Shown: piece by piece, positions 5,780-13,743 of the stretch
Position numbering within the stretch: the first letter of the stretch is position 1
Layout of the letters: each line of letters starts with the position of its first letter
From: a virus
Length of the DNA: 24,241 nt
Reading direction: 5' to 3' (one strand)
Virus record (IMG/VR): IMGVR_UViG_3300004463_000198
Location: 1-24,241 of that record
Notes under the pieces: model-generated
What the model saw: only the letters and a program-made list of their open reading frames with translations
Database searches by the model: none
What the model was told of the DNA's origin: nothing
Made by a program: the position numbers and the translations under genes

Positions 5780-6703
5780 TTAAAGTTTTGAGTTTTCCCA
5801 GTAACGCCTTTGTAAAATCCCTACAAAATAGGCACATTTATCCGCTATGTTTTTGCCCTTAGACTTGTTTTTGGATTTTTGTTTTTTGTAGTATTCTGCC
5901 GCTTTTTCGAATTCTAGGGGACTATATTTTTTAGCTAATTTGATAGCTGACTTTTCATCAAAATCATTCTGAATCAAAGCTTCGAAGGAATTCCTTTGTT
6001 CTGCTGAAAGTGACATAATCTCCCTTTCAATTTTTGAAAGACACACAGAATCGGGATCGTGAGATTCCGTGGGTTGTTGTTTCCTAAACAAAGAGATCTT
6101 GTTAAGAGAGATGTTATTACGTTCACCACATGAATCTGTTCCTAGGTGATCAGATTCACCACATGAATCTGTATCGACCAGAGATTCACCACATGAATCT
6201 GTATCGTTCATAACTTGCTCTTGTCGACCATATTGATTTTGAAATTTTACTGTCGCCATGAAAGCATTATTCCAAGCCCAAATGTTTATGACCGTATAGA
6301 CGCAAAAAGTAGTTCCGAACTTTCGACCATCTTTCTTATCTTCTAGCTTCTTTGATTTTCTTTTTTCAATGATAAGCGCATTACCATCCAATTGATCCAT
6401 TGGCTGTAAAAGTTCTTTCTTCGCTTTTACAATCATCCCTACTGAGCAACCGATCTTTAAGGCTAAAGACTCTGTGCAATTCCAACATACTCCATTATCT
6501 GAGGCCACCATTCTAATTATTCGATAAAGCTCCTTAGCATAAACGGATAGCCTCTTGACAGTCTTCTTTTTGCCATCTATGACGGTATAGGTTAGGTGAT
6601 CAATGATGTTCGGAACTCGAGTATAGGACTTCGGCTCTGCGTTTTGGAATTGATATGCGTATTGTTCAGATACGCTCAAAGGCTCTTTTTTTGACTTGCT
6701 CAT
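5780..6703 (-). CDS. Phage replication initiator, helix-turn-helix type, 307 aa
   Basis: The N-terminal half has the layout of phage/plasmid replication initiators with a winged helix: VPNIIDHLTYTV, LSVYAKELYRIIRMVAS, then TESLALKIGCSVGMIVKAKK as the probable recognition element and ALIIEKRK as the wing. Residues 167-195 contain three copies of TDSCGE(S/R), encoded by near-identical DNA repeats. The C-terminal part (SAEQRNSFEALIQNDFDEKS onward) is helical and basic and may contact helicase or loader proteins. Placement between the repressor and a J-domain gene supports a replication role. Lambda O has the same plan, with its origin inside the initiator gene. A DnaD-type loader is an alternative. 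Confidence 0.75.
   Translation of the reverse strand: MSKSKKEPLSVSEQYAYQFQNAEPKSYTRVPNIIDHLTYTVIDGKKKTVKRLSVYAKELYRIIRMVASDNGVCWNCTESLALKIGCSVGMIVKAKKELLQPMDQLDGNALIIEKRKSKKLEDKKDGRKFGTTFCVYTVINIWAWNNAFMATVKFQNQYGRQEQVMNDTDSCGESLVDTDSCGESDHLGTDSCGERNNISLNKISLFRKQQPTESHDPDSVCLSKIEREIMSLSAEQRNSFEALIQNDFDEKSAIKLAKKYSPLEFEKAAEYYKKQKSKNKSKGKNIADKCAYFVGILQRRYWENSKL
6122..6202. repeat. Three iteron-like dyad repeats inside the initiator gene, candidate replication origin
   Basis: The 18-base unit TTCACCACATGAATCTGT occurs exactly three times, at 6122-6139, 6155-6172 and 6185-6202 (steps of 33 and 30). The last two are extended on the left to GATTCA-CCACA-TGAATC, a 6-bp inverted repeat. Step lengths near three helical turns would place the dyads on one face of the DNA. 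Spacing and position match the iteron origin within lambda O. The coding frame has absorbed them as TDSCGES repeats. Confidence 0.65.
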
Positions 6704-6793
6704 ATTGTTACCTGTTAACTCTTTCTTTGTATTTGCAGAAATTGTCAGGATAACTTAATATTAGATCATAACCTTCTAGTTAAGATCTTTTTT

Positions 6794-6823
6794 TATTTGA
6801 ATAGTTAGTCGCTAATTCAAATA
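6794..6823. promoter_or_regulatory. Dyad upstream of the initiator gene, possible operator
   Basis: TATTTGAA and TTCAAATA flank a second short dyad TTAG-TCG-CTAA, with a 3-base bulge on one side. It lies about 90 bases upstream of the initiator's ATG on the minus strand, where a promoter or operator would sit. No convincing -35/-10 pair could be assigned. Confidence 0.4.
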
Positions 6824-6844
6824 ATACCAAGTGACAATTTCCGA

Positions 6845-6896
6845 CCGCTGAGAGTGTAAAAGCTCTCGGCGGATAGCACCTAAAAAAATCTATCCG
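6845..6896. promoter_or_regulatory. Two adjacent, partly exclusive hairpins
   Basis: Hairpin 1 is CCGCTGAGAG / CTCTCGGCGG (6845-6854 and 6863-6872, 10 pairs with one G-U). Hairpin 2 is CGGATAG / CTATCCG (6870-6876 and 6890-6896). They share three bases (6870-6872), so forming one limits the other. Neither is followed by a clean T tract on either strand. The loop of hairpin 2 contains seven A's (T's on minus). The arrangement suggests a leader RNA or attenuator upstream of the initiator gene. Confidence 0.4.
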
Positions 6897-6984
6897 ATCT
6901 CATATAAATAACGCCATTCCACCCGAAATAATCAATTTTGCGGGATAAAAGTAGTTGCATTAAATCATCAATAGATAGTATCAT
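6880..6984 (-). CDS. Possible small protein, 34 aa
   Basis: MILSIDDLMQLLLSRKIDYF then GWNGVIYMRSDRFF. The frame stays open about 20 codons upstream of the ATG with protein-like composition, but no ATG, GTG or TTG occurs there. AAGGA lies 14 bases before the ATG, rather far. It could be a small gene or the remnant of a longer one. Its 3' end overlaps the hairpin pair at 6845-6896. Confidence 0.35.
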   Translation of the reverse strand: MILSIDDLMQLLLSRKIDYFGWNGVIYMRSDRFF

Positions 6985-7130
6985 TGAAGGCTTTGATTCC
7001 TTATTTTTGATAATATAGTTGTAGCACGCTTCTGGATTCCTGTAAATTTAGAATCTTTATTTTAAATAAATCCTCATATCGCTATAAGAGTGATATGAAA
7101 GAAATGTTTATCACTGTGTTAGAGTGCATG

Positions 7131-7391
7131 TTAGATAGCAACGTCGAGTGGCTTTGGGTTCTCATATTTCTTCCTTTTATTGTCGCGCTTCTGGTTTTCA
7201 TAATCTGTTCGTGTTAAATCCTCATAAGTCACTTCGTTTTTTGTAAATTTAACAATCGCCATTGCAACTCTTAGCGTCATGTCTGTTTCTTTATCAAGAA
7301 CTCTTCTCATTGTAGGACGCGAGATATTTAGTTCTTTTGATAGTGAAGTCATATTCCATCTGTTGGCTTTCATCCAATCTATCAATTCCAT
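7131..7391 (-). CDS. Cro/CI-like helix-turn-helix repressor, 86 aa
   Basis: Residues 14-35 (TSLSKELNISRPTMRRVLD) form a clear helix-turn-helix of the Cro/CI (XRE-like) class, flanked by helices (MELIDWMKANRW before, VAMAIVKFTKNE after). The last 35 residues are charged and probably disordered (QKRDNKRKKYENPK). It lacks a CI-type C-terminal oligomerisation or autocleavage domain. It sits beside a divergent promoter region and is the first gene of the leftward direction, so it most likely controls the early switch between the leftward and rightward units. Confidence 0.8.
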   Translation of the reverse strand: MELIDWMKANRWNMTSLSKELNISRPTMRRVLDKETDMTLRVAMAIVKFTKNEVTYEDLTRTDYENQKRDNKRKKYENPKPLDVAI

Positions 7392-7429
7392 GTATTTTTT
7401 TCCTGTTGTGATTATTTTGTTTGCTTAAA

Positions 7430-7457
7430 TTGTGAACATCTGTTACATTTATAGCAT
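7430..7457 (+). promoter_or_regulatory. Putative rightward early promoter
   Basis: TTGTGA (7430-7435) and TAGCAT (7452-7457) are separated by 16 bases and precede the first rightward gene (RBS at 7487). The stretch TGTGAACATCTGTTACA (7431-7447) over the -35 box is an imperfect dyad and a possible operator for the neighbouring repressor. Matches to the sigma-70 consensus are partial (4 of 6 each). Confidence 0.4.
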
Positions 7458-7458
7458 A

Positions 7459-7487
7459 ACGATAAAGCTAAACGTGTTAAACGTCAA
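7459..7487 (-). promoter_or_regulatory. Putative leftward early promoter
   Basis: On the minus strand TTGACG (7487-7482) and TATCGT (7464-7459) are separated by exactly 17 bases, a good sigma-70 layout reading toward the repressor gene. A direct repeat AAACGT (9-base period) lies in the spacer near 7470-7485 and could be an operator. It faces away from the rightward promoter at 7430-7457, so the two may share regulatory sites. Confidence 0.5.
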
Positions 7488-7496
7488 GAGGAAGTT

Positions 7497-7595
7497 ATGA
7501 AAGATATAATGGAATCAATTCTAGGAGCCATTGCAGCGATGGCCTTATTAGTTTTTATGAGTGGATATACAATTTATTTATTTACAGGAGTTTGA
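7497..7595 (+). CDS. Single-span membrane miniprotein, 32 aa
   Basis: A strong ribosome site (AAGAGGAAGTT) precedes ATG 7497. The product MKDIMESILGAIAAMALLVF continues to a Tyr-rich end (SGYTIYLFTGV) and is essentially one hydrophobic helix with a short acidic N-terminus. As the first gene of the rightward operon it could act on the host membrane or be a leader peptide; no family is recognised. Its stop lies 1 base before the next ATG. Confidence 0.65.
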   Translation: MKDIMESILGAIAAMALLVFMSGYTIYLFTGV

Positions 7596-7596
7596 A

Positions 7597-7947
7597 ATGT
7601 TTCAGTGCCCAGAAATGATGGTTAACGACTATATGGACAGAATAGGAAAACAAGTGAGGGAACAAGAAATGATTGAGGATACACTGGCAGAATACAAATC
7701 AGATGCACTATTTAGAATCGGTAAGATCTGCGATATGTTTTATGTAGAAGCGATCGCGCTAACGATCGCCTCTGGATACGAAAATGAGGATGAAAGCGCG
7801 ATTGAGATTGTAAATAGATTGAGCTTAAACGACAAGCATATAGCAGGTATACTCAATGACCATCACATGATGGATCAGATTTTAAGAGACGAAGGCAAAC
7901 AACACGAACAAGATCAGTACGAAAACGAAACTTATGTAGAGGAATAG
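7597..7947 (+). CDS. Hypothetical protein, 116 aa
   Basis: ATG 7597 (MFQCPEMMVNDYMDR) follows AGGAG at a good distance; a GTG at 7561 lies inside the membrane miniprotein and is rejected. The protein is acidic and helical with no cysteine motif, ending in a Glu/Gln-rich tail. It is probably co-translated with the next gene (1 base between them). Its position ahead of bet suggests a role in recombination or in modulating host functions, without direct evidence. Confidence 0.7.
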   Translation: MFQCPEMMVNDYMDRIGKQVREQEMIEDTLAEYKSDALFRIGKICDMFYVEAIALTIASGYENEDESAIEIVNRLSLNDKHIAGILNDHHMMDQILRDEGKQHEQDQYENETYVEE

Positions 7948-7948
7948 C

Positions 7949-8284
7949 ATGTTTAACGATCCAGAACTTGAAGCTCTTGCAATTGAGAGCCAGAAACAAT
8001 TTAATGAAAATGCTAAAAAATACGATGAAATTTCTTCAGACATAAAAAATTTAGAAAAGTTTCTTCAAGATAACAACTTTATTTCAGATGTAACCTATAA
8101 TTTTTCCGAATTTAAACAAGACTCTGTATGGAGAGCGGAATTAATATGGAGAGAAAGCCGTATTTATTTTAAAAACGCAGAATTTGAAAGGCCATTTATA
8201 GAATGTCCGTTAAAAATAAGATTAAATTTTTCTTCGCATCTTCCAGAATTTTTAAAAAAATGTATCGAAACACTAAGAGGATAA
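7949..8284 (+). CDS. Hypothetical protein, 111 aa
   Basis: Starts MFNDPELEALAIES after GAGG, then a helical N-terminal half (ESQKQFNENAKKYDEISSDI) and a strand-rich C-terminal half (VWRAELIWRESRIYFK). It ends 1 base before the bet start. Family unknown; soluble and acidic. Confidence 0.7.
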   Translation: MFNDPELEALAIESQKQFNENAKKYDEISSDIKNLEKFLQDNNFISDVTYNFSEFKQDSVWRAELIWRESRIYFKNAEFERPFIECPLKIRLNFSSHLPEFLKKCIETLRG

Positions 8285-8285
8285 T

Positions 8286-9146
8286 ATGACAAGTATCGTT
8301 GACGTTTCAGGATTAAAAAATTCAAAATCATTAGCAGGACAAGGAAATATGACAGTCACAGTACAACAAAAACAAGAGATAGCTTACTTCAATCCAGACC
8401 AAGTAGCTCTAATCAAAAACTACCTATGCAAAGGCATCAATGACGAGGAACTAAAGCTTTTCCATGCGGTATGTAAGAAAACAGGGCTTGATCCTTTTAT
8501 GAAGCAGATTTACGCAGTTAAAAGGAATGGTAAGGATGGCCCGCAAATGACGATCCAAACGTCGATCGACGGATACCGTTTAATTGCTGAAAGAACCGGA
8601 AAATATTGTCCTGGAAGACGATCTACTTTTGAATACAAAGATGGGAAAGTTTCAAGTGCTACCGCCTACATCAAAAAGCAAACTGCTGACGGAACATGGC
8701 ATGAAGTTGAAGAAACGGCATATTATTCCGAATATGCACCACCTGTGACTAAAAACGGTTATGAAAATCCTTTCTGGCGCGATAAACCACATATCATGCT
8801 TGCAAAATGCGCTGAGGCTCTTGCCTTGCGTAAAAGCTTTCCAAATGAGCTTTCATCTGTTTATACAAAGGAAGAAATGGATCAGGCGGTCAATACTGAA
8901 ATAAATGCTAAGTCTGTGAAACCTATTGAGATTGTTTCACTAAATCAAGCGGCTGAACTAGATACTCTTTTGATATCCTGTACATTGGAGTATCAAGAAA
9001 AGTTTGTTTCTTGGCTAAAGGAAAGAAAAGGCATAGAGTCTTTAGAATACCTCCCATTGGAATGCTACGAAAACATAAAGCAAAGACTAACTGCTAAAGC
9101 TCAAGAAAACACGACCAAATACGGAGAAGATGCGATTAATGGGTAA
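8286..9146 (+). CDS. bet: Phage recombination protein Bet (Red-beta-like single-strand annealing protein), 286 aa
   Basis: The central region matches the Bet family of phage annealing proteins: ELKLFHAVCKKTGLDPF, then QIYAVKRNGKDGPQMTIQTS, IDGYRLIAERTGKY, and AYYSEYAPPVTKNG leading to WRDKPHIMLAKCAEALALRK. Such proteins coat and anneal complementary single-stranded DNA during phage recombination and replication. The first ~30 residues and the last ~80 are less conserved; the C-terminal part may bind a partner such as host SSB. The gene overlaps the exonuclease gene by 8 to 17 bases, the usual exo/bet pairing. Confidence 0.93.
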   Translation: MTSIVDVSGLKNSKSLAGQGNMTVTVQQKQEIAYFNPDQVALIKNYLCKGINDEELKLFHAVCKKTGLDPFMKQIYAVKRNGKDGPQMTIQTSIDGYRLIAERTGKYCPGRRSTFEYKDGKVSSATAYIKKQTADGTWHEVEETAYYSEYAPPVTKNGYENPFWRDKPHIMLAKCAEALALRKSFPNELSSVYTKEEMDQAVNTEINAKSVKPIEIVSLNQAAELDTLLISCTLEYQEKFVSWLKERKGIESLEYLPLECYENIKQRLTAKAQENTTKYGEDAING

Positions 9147-10047
9147 TACTAACGAACCTCACCTGATCCAGAGATCCCCCGAGTGGCTTAAATGGCGCCG
9201 GGGTAAAATTACGGCAACTGACGCATGTGTTTTGATGAATGGCATTCATTTTGGAAAAACCGTCCTTGATCTCTACAATGAAAAAACGAACGATCTGGAA
9301 ATTCCGGATAGTTCAAACTTTGCTATGCGTAGAGGGGTGGAATTAGAACCCCTCGCATTAGCTAAATTTGAGGAAGAGACGGGATATCTTATGACACCTA
9401 GAGTTATGACTGATTTTTTTACTCCTTGGCGTTCTGCTAGCTTAGACGGGTATGAAATCGAAGGTAAATGCGCGGTCGAGGCGAAATGCCCCGGAAAAGA
9501 AGATCACGCTCTTGCTTTAAAAGGCATAGTTCCTGAAAAATATATCCCTCAGTTACAGCATCAAATGCTTGTTACTGGACTGGAAGAAATATACTACATG
9601 AGCTATGTTTCTGACTCCGATTTCACAATTTTCACAGTAAAGAAGGATCATGACTATACCCAAAGACTTATTACAGCAGAACTCGAATTCTGGAAACGAA
9701 TTCAAGACCGAAATCCCCCGGAGCCAACCGATAGAGATTATCAAGAAATCACATCGGCAGAATGGGAAAATCTTAGCAATCAATACGCAGGCTTATGCAC
9801 AGTCGAAAAAGACTACAAATGTAAGCTTGAAAGTATCGAATCCATCAAAAACGAGATCAAAGACAAGCTCCTTTTGCTTTCGAATAACAGATCGGCGTAT
9901 GGAGCAGGGATCAAGCTTTCAAAAGTTGTTAGACGAGGACATTTCGATTATGCAGCAATCCAGAATGCTGTCGGATTTGATTTAGAGCCTTTTAGGAAAC
10001 CGTCAACGGAATACTGGAAAGTTAGTTTTAAGGGGGATGAGGAATGA
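9130..10047 (+). CDS. YqaJ-type phage recombination exonuclease, 305 aa
   Basis: Contains the lambda-exonuclease-like motifs of the YqaJ family in order: QRSPEWLKWRRGKITATDAC (residues 14-33), RRGVELEPLA (67-76), SLDG with Asp106, VEAKCPG with Glu117 and Lys119, and YIPQLQHQM (138-146). Asp106, Glu117 and Lys119 form the metal-dependent nuclease centre. The enzyme resects one DNA strand to give the single strands that the upstream Bet protein anneals. The start may be 9130 (MRLMGN) or 9139 (MGNTNE); GGAGA lies 3 or 12 bases upstream, so the sequence does not decide. Confidence 0.93.
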   Translation: MRLMGNTNEPHLIQRSPEWLKWRRGKITATDACVLMNGIHFGKTVLDLYNEKTNDLEIPDSSNFAMRRGVELEPLALAKFEEETGYLMTPRVMTDFFTPWRSASLDGYEIEGKCAVEAKCPGKEDHALALKGIVPEKYIPQLQHQMLVTGLEEIYYMSYVSDSDFTIFTVKKDHDYTQRLITAELEFWKRIQDRNPPEPTDRDYQEITSAEWENLSNQYAGLCTVEKDYKCKLESIESIKNEIKDKLLLLSNNRSAYGAGIKLSKVVRRGHFDYAAIQNAVGFDLEPFRKPSTEYWKVSFKGDEE

Positions 10048-10466
10048 ACGTATTGCCGTCTAATTGTGACTGTGAAAAATGCTCATCTATGTGTAAAGCG
10101 CCTTGTTGCGGGACGCCTGAAGATATGCAAAAGTTAATTAACCATGGATATGCCTCTCGTTTAATGCTGGACGATTGGCCCGGCGGCCCTGATATGCTTA
10201 AACCTGCATTAAAAGGCTCAGAAGGTCTAAGCGCTCCATGGGAAGTTTCAACAGAACAAGGTTGTACTTTTTGGAAAAATGGAAAGTGTGAATTGCATGA
10301 TCTTGGATTAAAACCAATTCAAGGAAAACTAGCTCATCATAATAATTCGTTAGAAAAATGTGAAGAAATTGAATATTTGATTAACAATTCATGGAAAACT
10401 GATGAATCAGAAACAGTTGTCGAGAATTGGAAAATACAAAATCCTAATTGGGAGGAGGACGAATGA
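10044..10466 (+). CDS. Cysteine-rich, YkgJ-like protein, 140 aa
   Basis: The N-terminus holds a cysteine cluster (NCDCEKCSSMCKAPCCGTP, seven Cys), and later GCTFWKNGKCELHDLGLKP leads to GKLAHHN. This resembles proteins of the YkgJ/UPF0153 type, which have conserved cysteines thought to bind zinc or an iron-sulphur cluster. Its start overlaps the exonuclease stop by ATGA. Role in the phage unknown; the operon position suggests DNA metabolism. Confidence 0.65.
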   Translation: MNVLPSNCDCEKCSSMCKAPCCGTPEDMQKLINHGYASRLMLDDWPGGPDMLKPALKGSEGLSAPWEVSTEQGCTFWKNGKCELHDLGLKPIQGKLAHHNNSLEKCEEIEYLINNSWKTDESETVVENWKIQNPNWEEDE

Positions 10467-10564
10467 AATACCTACTTTTAATGATCCTATGCCACGTAGG
10501 AGTGCCAGACAATTACCCGCCAGAACAGCCAAAAGGGGCTAATGGGAGCAAGCAGTATGAGTGA
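10463..10564 (+). CDS. Small secreted or membrane-anchored peptide, 33 aa
   Basis: MKYLLLMILCHVGVPD looks like a short signal or membrane segment, followed by a proline-containing polar tail (NYPPEQPKGANGSK). The Cys does not fit a standard lipobox. It follows GGAGGAGG with an ATGA overlap. Size and proline content recall Rz1-type spanin subunits, but the evidence is thin. Confidence 0.45.
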   Translation: MKYLLLMILCHVGVPDNYPPEQPKGANGSKQYE

Positions 10565-10775
10565 ATGGATATCAGTTAAAGATGCACTGCCTGAAATAAT
10601 TCATAAAGACATTAAAAATCCACAATCTTTGGAGGTCATTGTTTTTAATGGAGAAATTTCTGTAGGTGTTCGATGGATTTGTGGAGAAAATGAATATTTT
10701 GAATCAAATGAATATGACAAAAGATATAATTTAATTACTCATTGGATGCCATTACCAACACCACCTGAAGAATAA
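10557..10775 (+). CDS. DUF551-family phage protein, 72 aa
   Basis: ATG 10557 (MSEWISVKDALPE) is preferred over 10542, since GGGAG lies 9 bases upstream and the product then starts like other DUF551 proteins. The C-terminus is THWMPLPTPPEE, the family hallmark. Function unknown. It is the last gene of the rightward operon, followed directly by a terminator. It pairs with the similar protein at 770-1015. Confidence 0.85.
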   Translation: MSEWISVKDALPEIIHKDIKNPQSLEVIVFNGEISVGVRWICGENEYFESNEYDKRYNLITHWMPLPTPPEE

Positions 10776-10779
10776 AAAA

Positions 10780-10809
10780 GAGCGGTAAACTGACGAAAGC
10801 TCACCGCTC
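10780..10809. terminator. Bidirectional terminator between convergent operons
   Basis: Perfect 7-bp stem GAGCGGT / ACCGCTC with a 16-base loop. On the minus strand it is followed by TTTTTTATTC, a good intrinsic terminator for groES-groEL. On the plus strand AAATGAATTTTATTTT follows, a weaker tract for the recombination operon. It lies exactly between the two convergent units. Confidence 0.75.
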
Positions 10810-10877
10810 AAATGAATTTTATTTTGCACAACCAAAAAAATAGGAGTTCTTTTGATATTTGAAAGTTAGCATAGAAA

Positions 10878-12479
<1,602 letters not shown>

Positions 12480-12490
12480 TTACAACCTTT

Positions 12491-12748
12491 TTATAAAATT
12501 CCTACGATGTCTGAAACTTTGGCTATGATATAGGTCTTTTCATCTAAAACAATCTCATGCCCCATATACCTATCAAGAAGAACGACATCCCCTACTTTTA
12601 CAGGGTATTCTTCATCTGTTCCTAATGCTACTACTTCAAGCTCGTTCTGTGGTTTTTTTGCGCTATCAGGCAATAGAAGACCGCCTGCACTCTTTTCATC
12701 TGTTTCAATGCGTTTAAGTAGAACGCGATCGCCCAATGGTTTAAACAT
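12491..12748 (-). CDS. groES: Phage-encoded co-chaperonin GroES (Hsp10), 85 aa
   Basis: Begins MFKPLGDRVLLKR, the standard GroES opening; the mobile loop (DEKSAGGLLLPDSAKK) contains the GG-L-L-LP contact for GroEL. VKVGDVVLLDRYMGHEI follows, then the C-terminal strand. GroES caps the GroEL ring. ATG 12748 follows AGGAGAAG and overlaps the upstream stop as TGATG. A start at 12766 (MYRRRL) is rejected because it would lie inside the upstream gene. The length is slightly short for bacterial GroES (95-100), mainly in the roof loop. Confidence 0.97.
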   Translation of the reverse strand: MFKPLGDRVLLKRIETDEKSAGGLLLPDSAKKPQNELEVVALGTDEEYPVKVGDVVLLDRYMGHEIVLDEKTYIIAKVSDIVGIL

Positions 12749-12921
12749 CAATCTTCTCCTATACATTCCAATATTTTTTGTGCTAATTCTTTTGCTACAT
12801 GCCTTTCCATCAAGACATCGCCAATCATCTCACCGTATTCATAATGACAAACTCGAAACTTTTCACCATCTTCTAACTCTTGCCACTCAGTATAGCAATC
12901 GACATTTTCAATATCTTCCAA
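12748..12921 (-). CDS. Small protein, 57 aa, paralogue of its upstream neighbour
   Basis: TTG start at 12921 (MEDIENVDCYTEWQELEDGE); no ATG is available early in the frame. The pattern ELEDGEKFRV ... AKELAQKILECIG parallels EIEDGNYVVI ... ALQLAEGILKTLG in the next gene upstream, so the two look like tandem duplicates. The stop overlaps the groES start (TGATG), so this gene and groES are translated together. Function unknown. Confidence 0.65.
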   Translation of the reverse strand: MEDIENVDCYTEWQELEDGEKFRVCHYEYGEMIGDVLMERHVAKELAQKILECIGED

Positions 12922-13075
12922 GCGTTTTCAGTATCCCTTCCGCAAGTTGTAAAGCGGCTTTGCGTTTAATAACAATTCTTTGAATAAGATGATCTTTTGA
13001 GTTGTAAAGTTCTATGACAACGTAGTTCCCGTCTTCAATCTCGTAGTAGTCAATTGTAGTTCTTTCGTCGGTCAC
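12908..13075 (-). CDS. Small protein, 55 aa, tandem paralogue
   Basis: GTG start (MTDERTTIDYYEIEDGN) overlapping the upstream stop as GTGA. Strand-rich first half, helical second half (AALQLAEGILKTLGRY). It shares its plan with the following gene at 12748-12921. Family unknown; the position in a chaperonin operon hints that both may be client or co-factor proteins, but nothing in the sequence shows it. Confidence 0.65.
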   Translation of the reverse strand: MTDERTTIDYYEIEDGNYVVIELYNSKDHLIQRIVIKRKAALQLAEGILKTLGRY

Positions 13076-13224
13076 TTTTTCTTTTTAGCTTCACTATATC
13101 CAATTGCAAGAGCCTGCTTCGGATTGGTTACTACTGGCCCCTTTTTACTTCCTGAGTGCAATTCTCCTTTTTCAAACTCTTTAACAACCTTCTTGACCTT
13201 GCGAGCTTCTTTTGAACCTTTCAT
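13072..13224 (-). CDS. DUF6496-like small basic protein, 50 aa
   Basis: MKGSKEARKVKKVVKEFEKG then ELHSGSKKGPVVTNPKQALA and a lysine tail. This is the conserved layout of a small bacterial/phage family (DUF6496 type: KGSKEARK, EFKRGEL, SGSGK-x-VTNPKQAIAI). Function unknown; strongly basic, possibly nucleic-acid binding. Strong ribosome site (AGAGGAATT). First gene of the chaperonin operon. Confidence 0.75.
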   Translation of the reverse strand: MKGSKEARKVKKVVKEFEKGELHSGSKKGPVVTNPKQALAIGYSEAKKKK

Positions 13225-13245
13225 AATTCCTCTTTTGTAATACGT

Positions 13246-13276
13246 CCTACTTTTATTTAGTCTAGGTTAAAGTAGG
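13246..13276. promoter_or_regulatory. Inverted repeat upstream of the chaperonin operon
   Basis: CCTACTTT and AAAGTAGG flank 15 bases. On the minus strand it lies ~22-52 bases before the DUF6496-like start and overlaps a partial promoter match (TTGCCT near 13278). It may be an operator controlling the chaperonin operon. It also touches the stop codon of the small gene at 13267-13383, so a weak terminator is an alternative. Confidence 0.4.
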
Positions 13277-13383
13277 CAAAACCTTACCTGCTGTTTGCGT
13301 GATGGCCAGTCACCAGCTGTCATTATTCGACATGGACAAACGCCAGCATATTTTATATCTCCCGGACAAGATGCCTGAATCAT
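13267..13383 (-). CDS. Possible Cys-rich miniprotein, 38 aa
   Basis: MIQASCPGDIKYAGVCPCRI then MTAGDWPSRKQQVRFCLL, preceded by AAAGGAAAG at a reasonable distance. Four cysteines, three of them clustered. No family recognised, and the short length leaves room for doubt. Confidence 0.4.
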   Translation of the reverse strand: MIQASCPGDIKYAGVCPCRIMTAGDWPSRKQQVRFCLL

Positions 13384-13425
13384 ATTAATCTTTCCTTTAC
13401 GTAGCAACAAATTCTAATGATTGCT

Positions 13426-13454
13426 AAAATTTCGTGCTAACGAAACGAAATTTT
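13426..13454. promoter_or_regulatory. Strong inverted repeat before a rightward gene
   Basis: AAAATTTCGT and ACGAAATTTT are perfect 10-bp arms around GCTAACGAA; an alternative inner pairing TTCGT/ACGAA competes with them. It is 16 bases before ATG 13471 and downstream of no gene on the plus strand, so an operator or RNA element is more likely than a terminator. The T tract on both sides would also allow bidirectional termination. Confidence 0.45.
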
Positions 13455-13470
13455 TAAGTAAGACTACATT

Positions 13471-13743
13471 ATGACTACTTGTTACCAACTAGATTTATTT
13501 GAATCTAACGACCCTATTACTTTAATCCAAAAAGATTTCAGGCTTTTAGATAAGAAATGCCAGAATGTACAAAGAGGACTATTTGCTCGTTTTGCAACTG
13601 TTCAAGAAGAAATGGAAGTGCTTAGGGACTTATGTTATAAAATGAGACTGGAAATCGACGATTTAAAGCAAAATAAGAAAGGTGAAGTTATACCGTTCCA
13701 CGTGGAAAAATTAAAACATGAATCCCTTAAAGAAAAGAATTAG
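13471..13743 (+). CDS. Hypothetical coiled-coil protein, 90 aa
   Basis: MTTCYQLDLFESNDPITL then a long helical centre (VQEEMEVLRDLCYKMRLEID) with heptad-like hydrophobics, then a lysine-rich end. It lacks a strong ribosome site. It overlaps the next gene by 26 bases. No family recognised. One of only two genes in this short rightward unit. Confidence 0.65.
   Translation: MTTCYQLDLFESNDPITLIQKDFRLLDKKCQNVQRGLFARFATVQEEMEVLRDLCYKMRLEIDDLKQNKKGEVIPFHVEKLKHESLKEKN

Noticed and set aside
7095-7217. Plus-strand 40-codon frame with a membrane-like segment, opposite the repressor gene's 3' end
   Set aside because: The repressor's charged Lys/Arg/Glu/Asn tail read backwards naturally gives Phe/Leu/Ile/Val; ribosome site is weak.
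9650-9985. 111-codon frame inside the exonuclease gene, same strand
   Set aside because: Wholly inside a conserved gene in another frame, with no ribosome site or domain.
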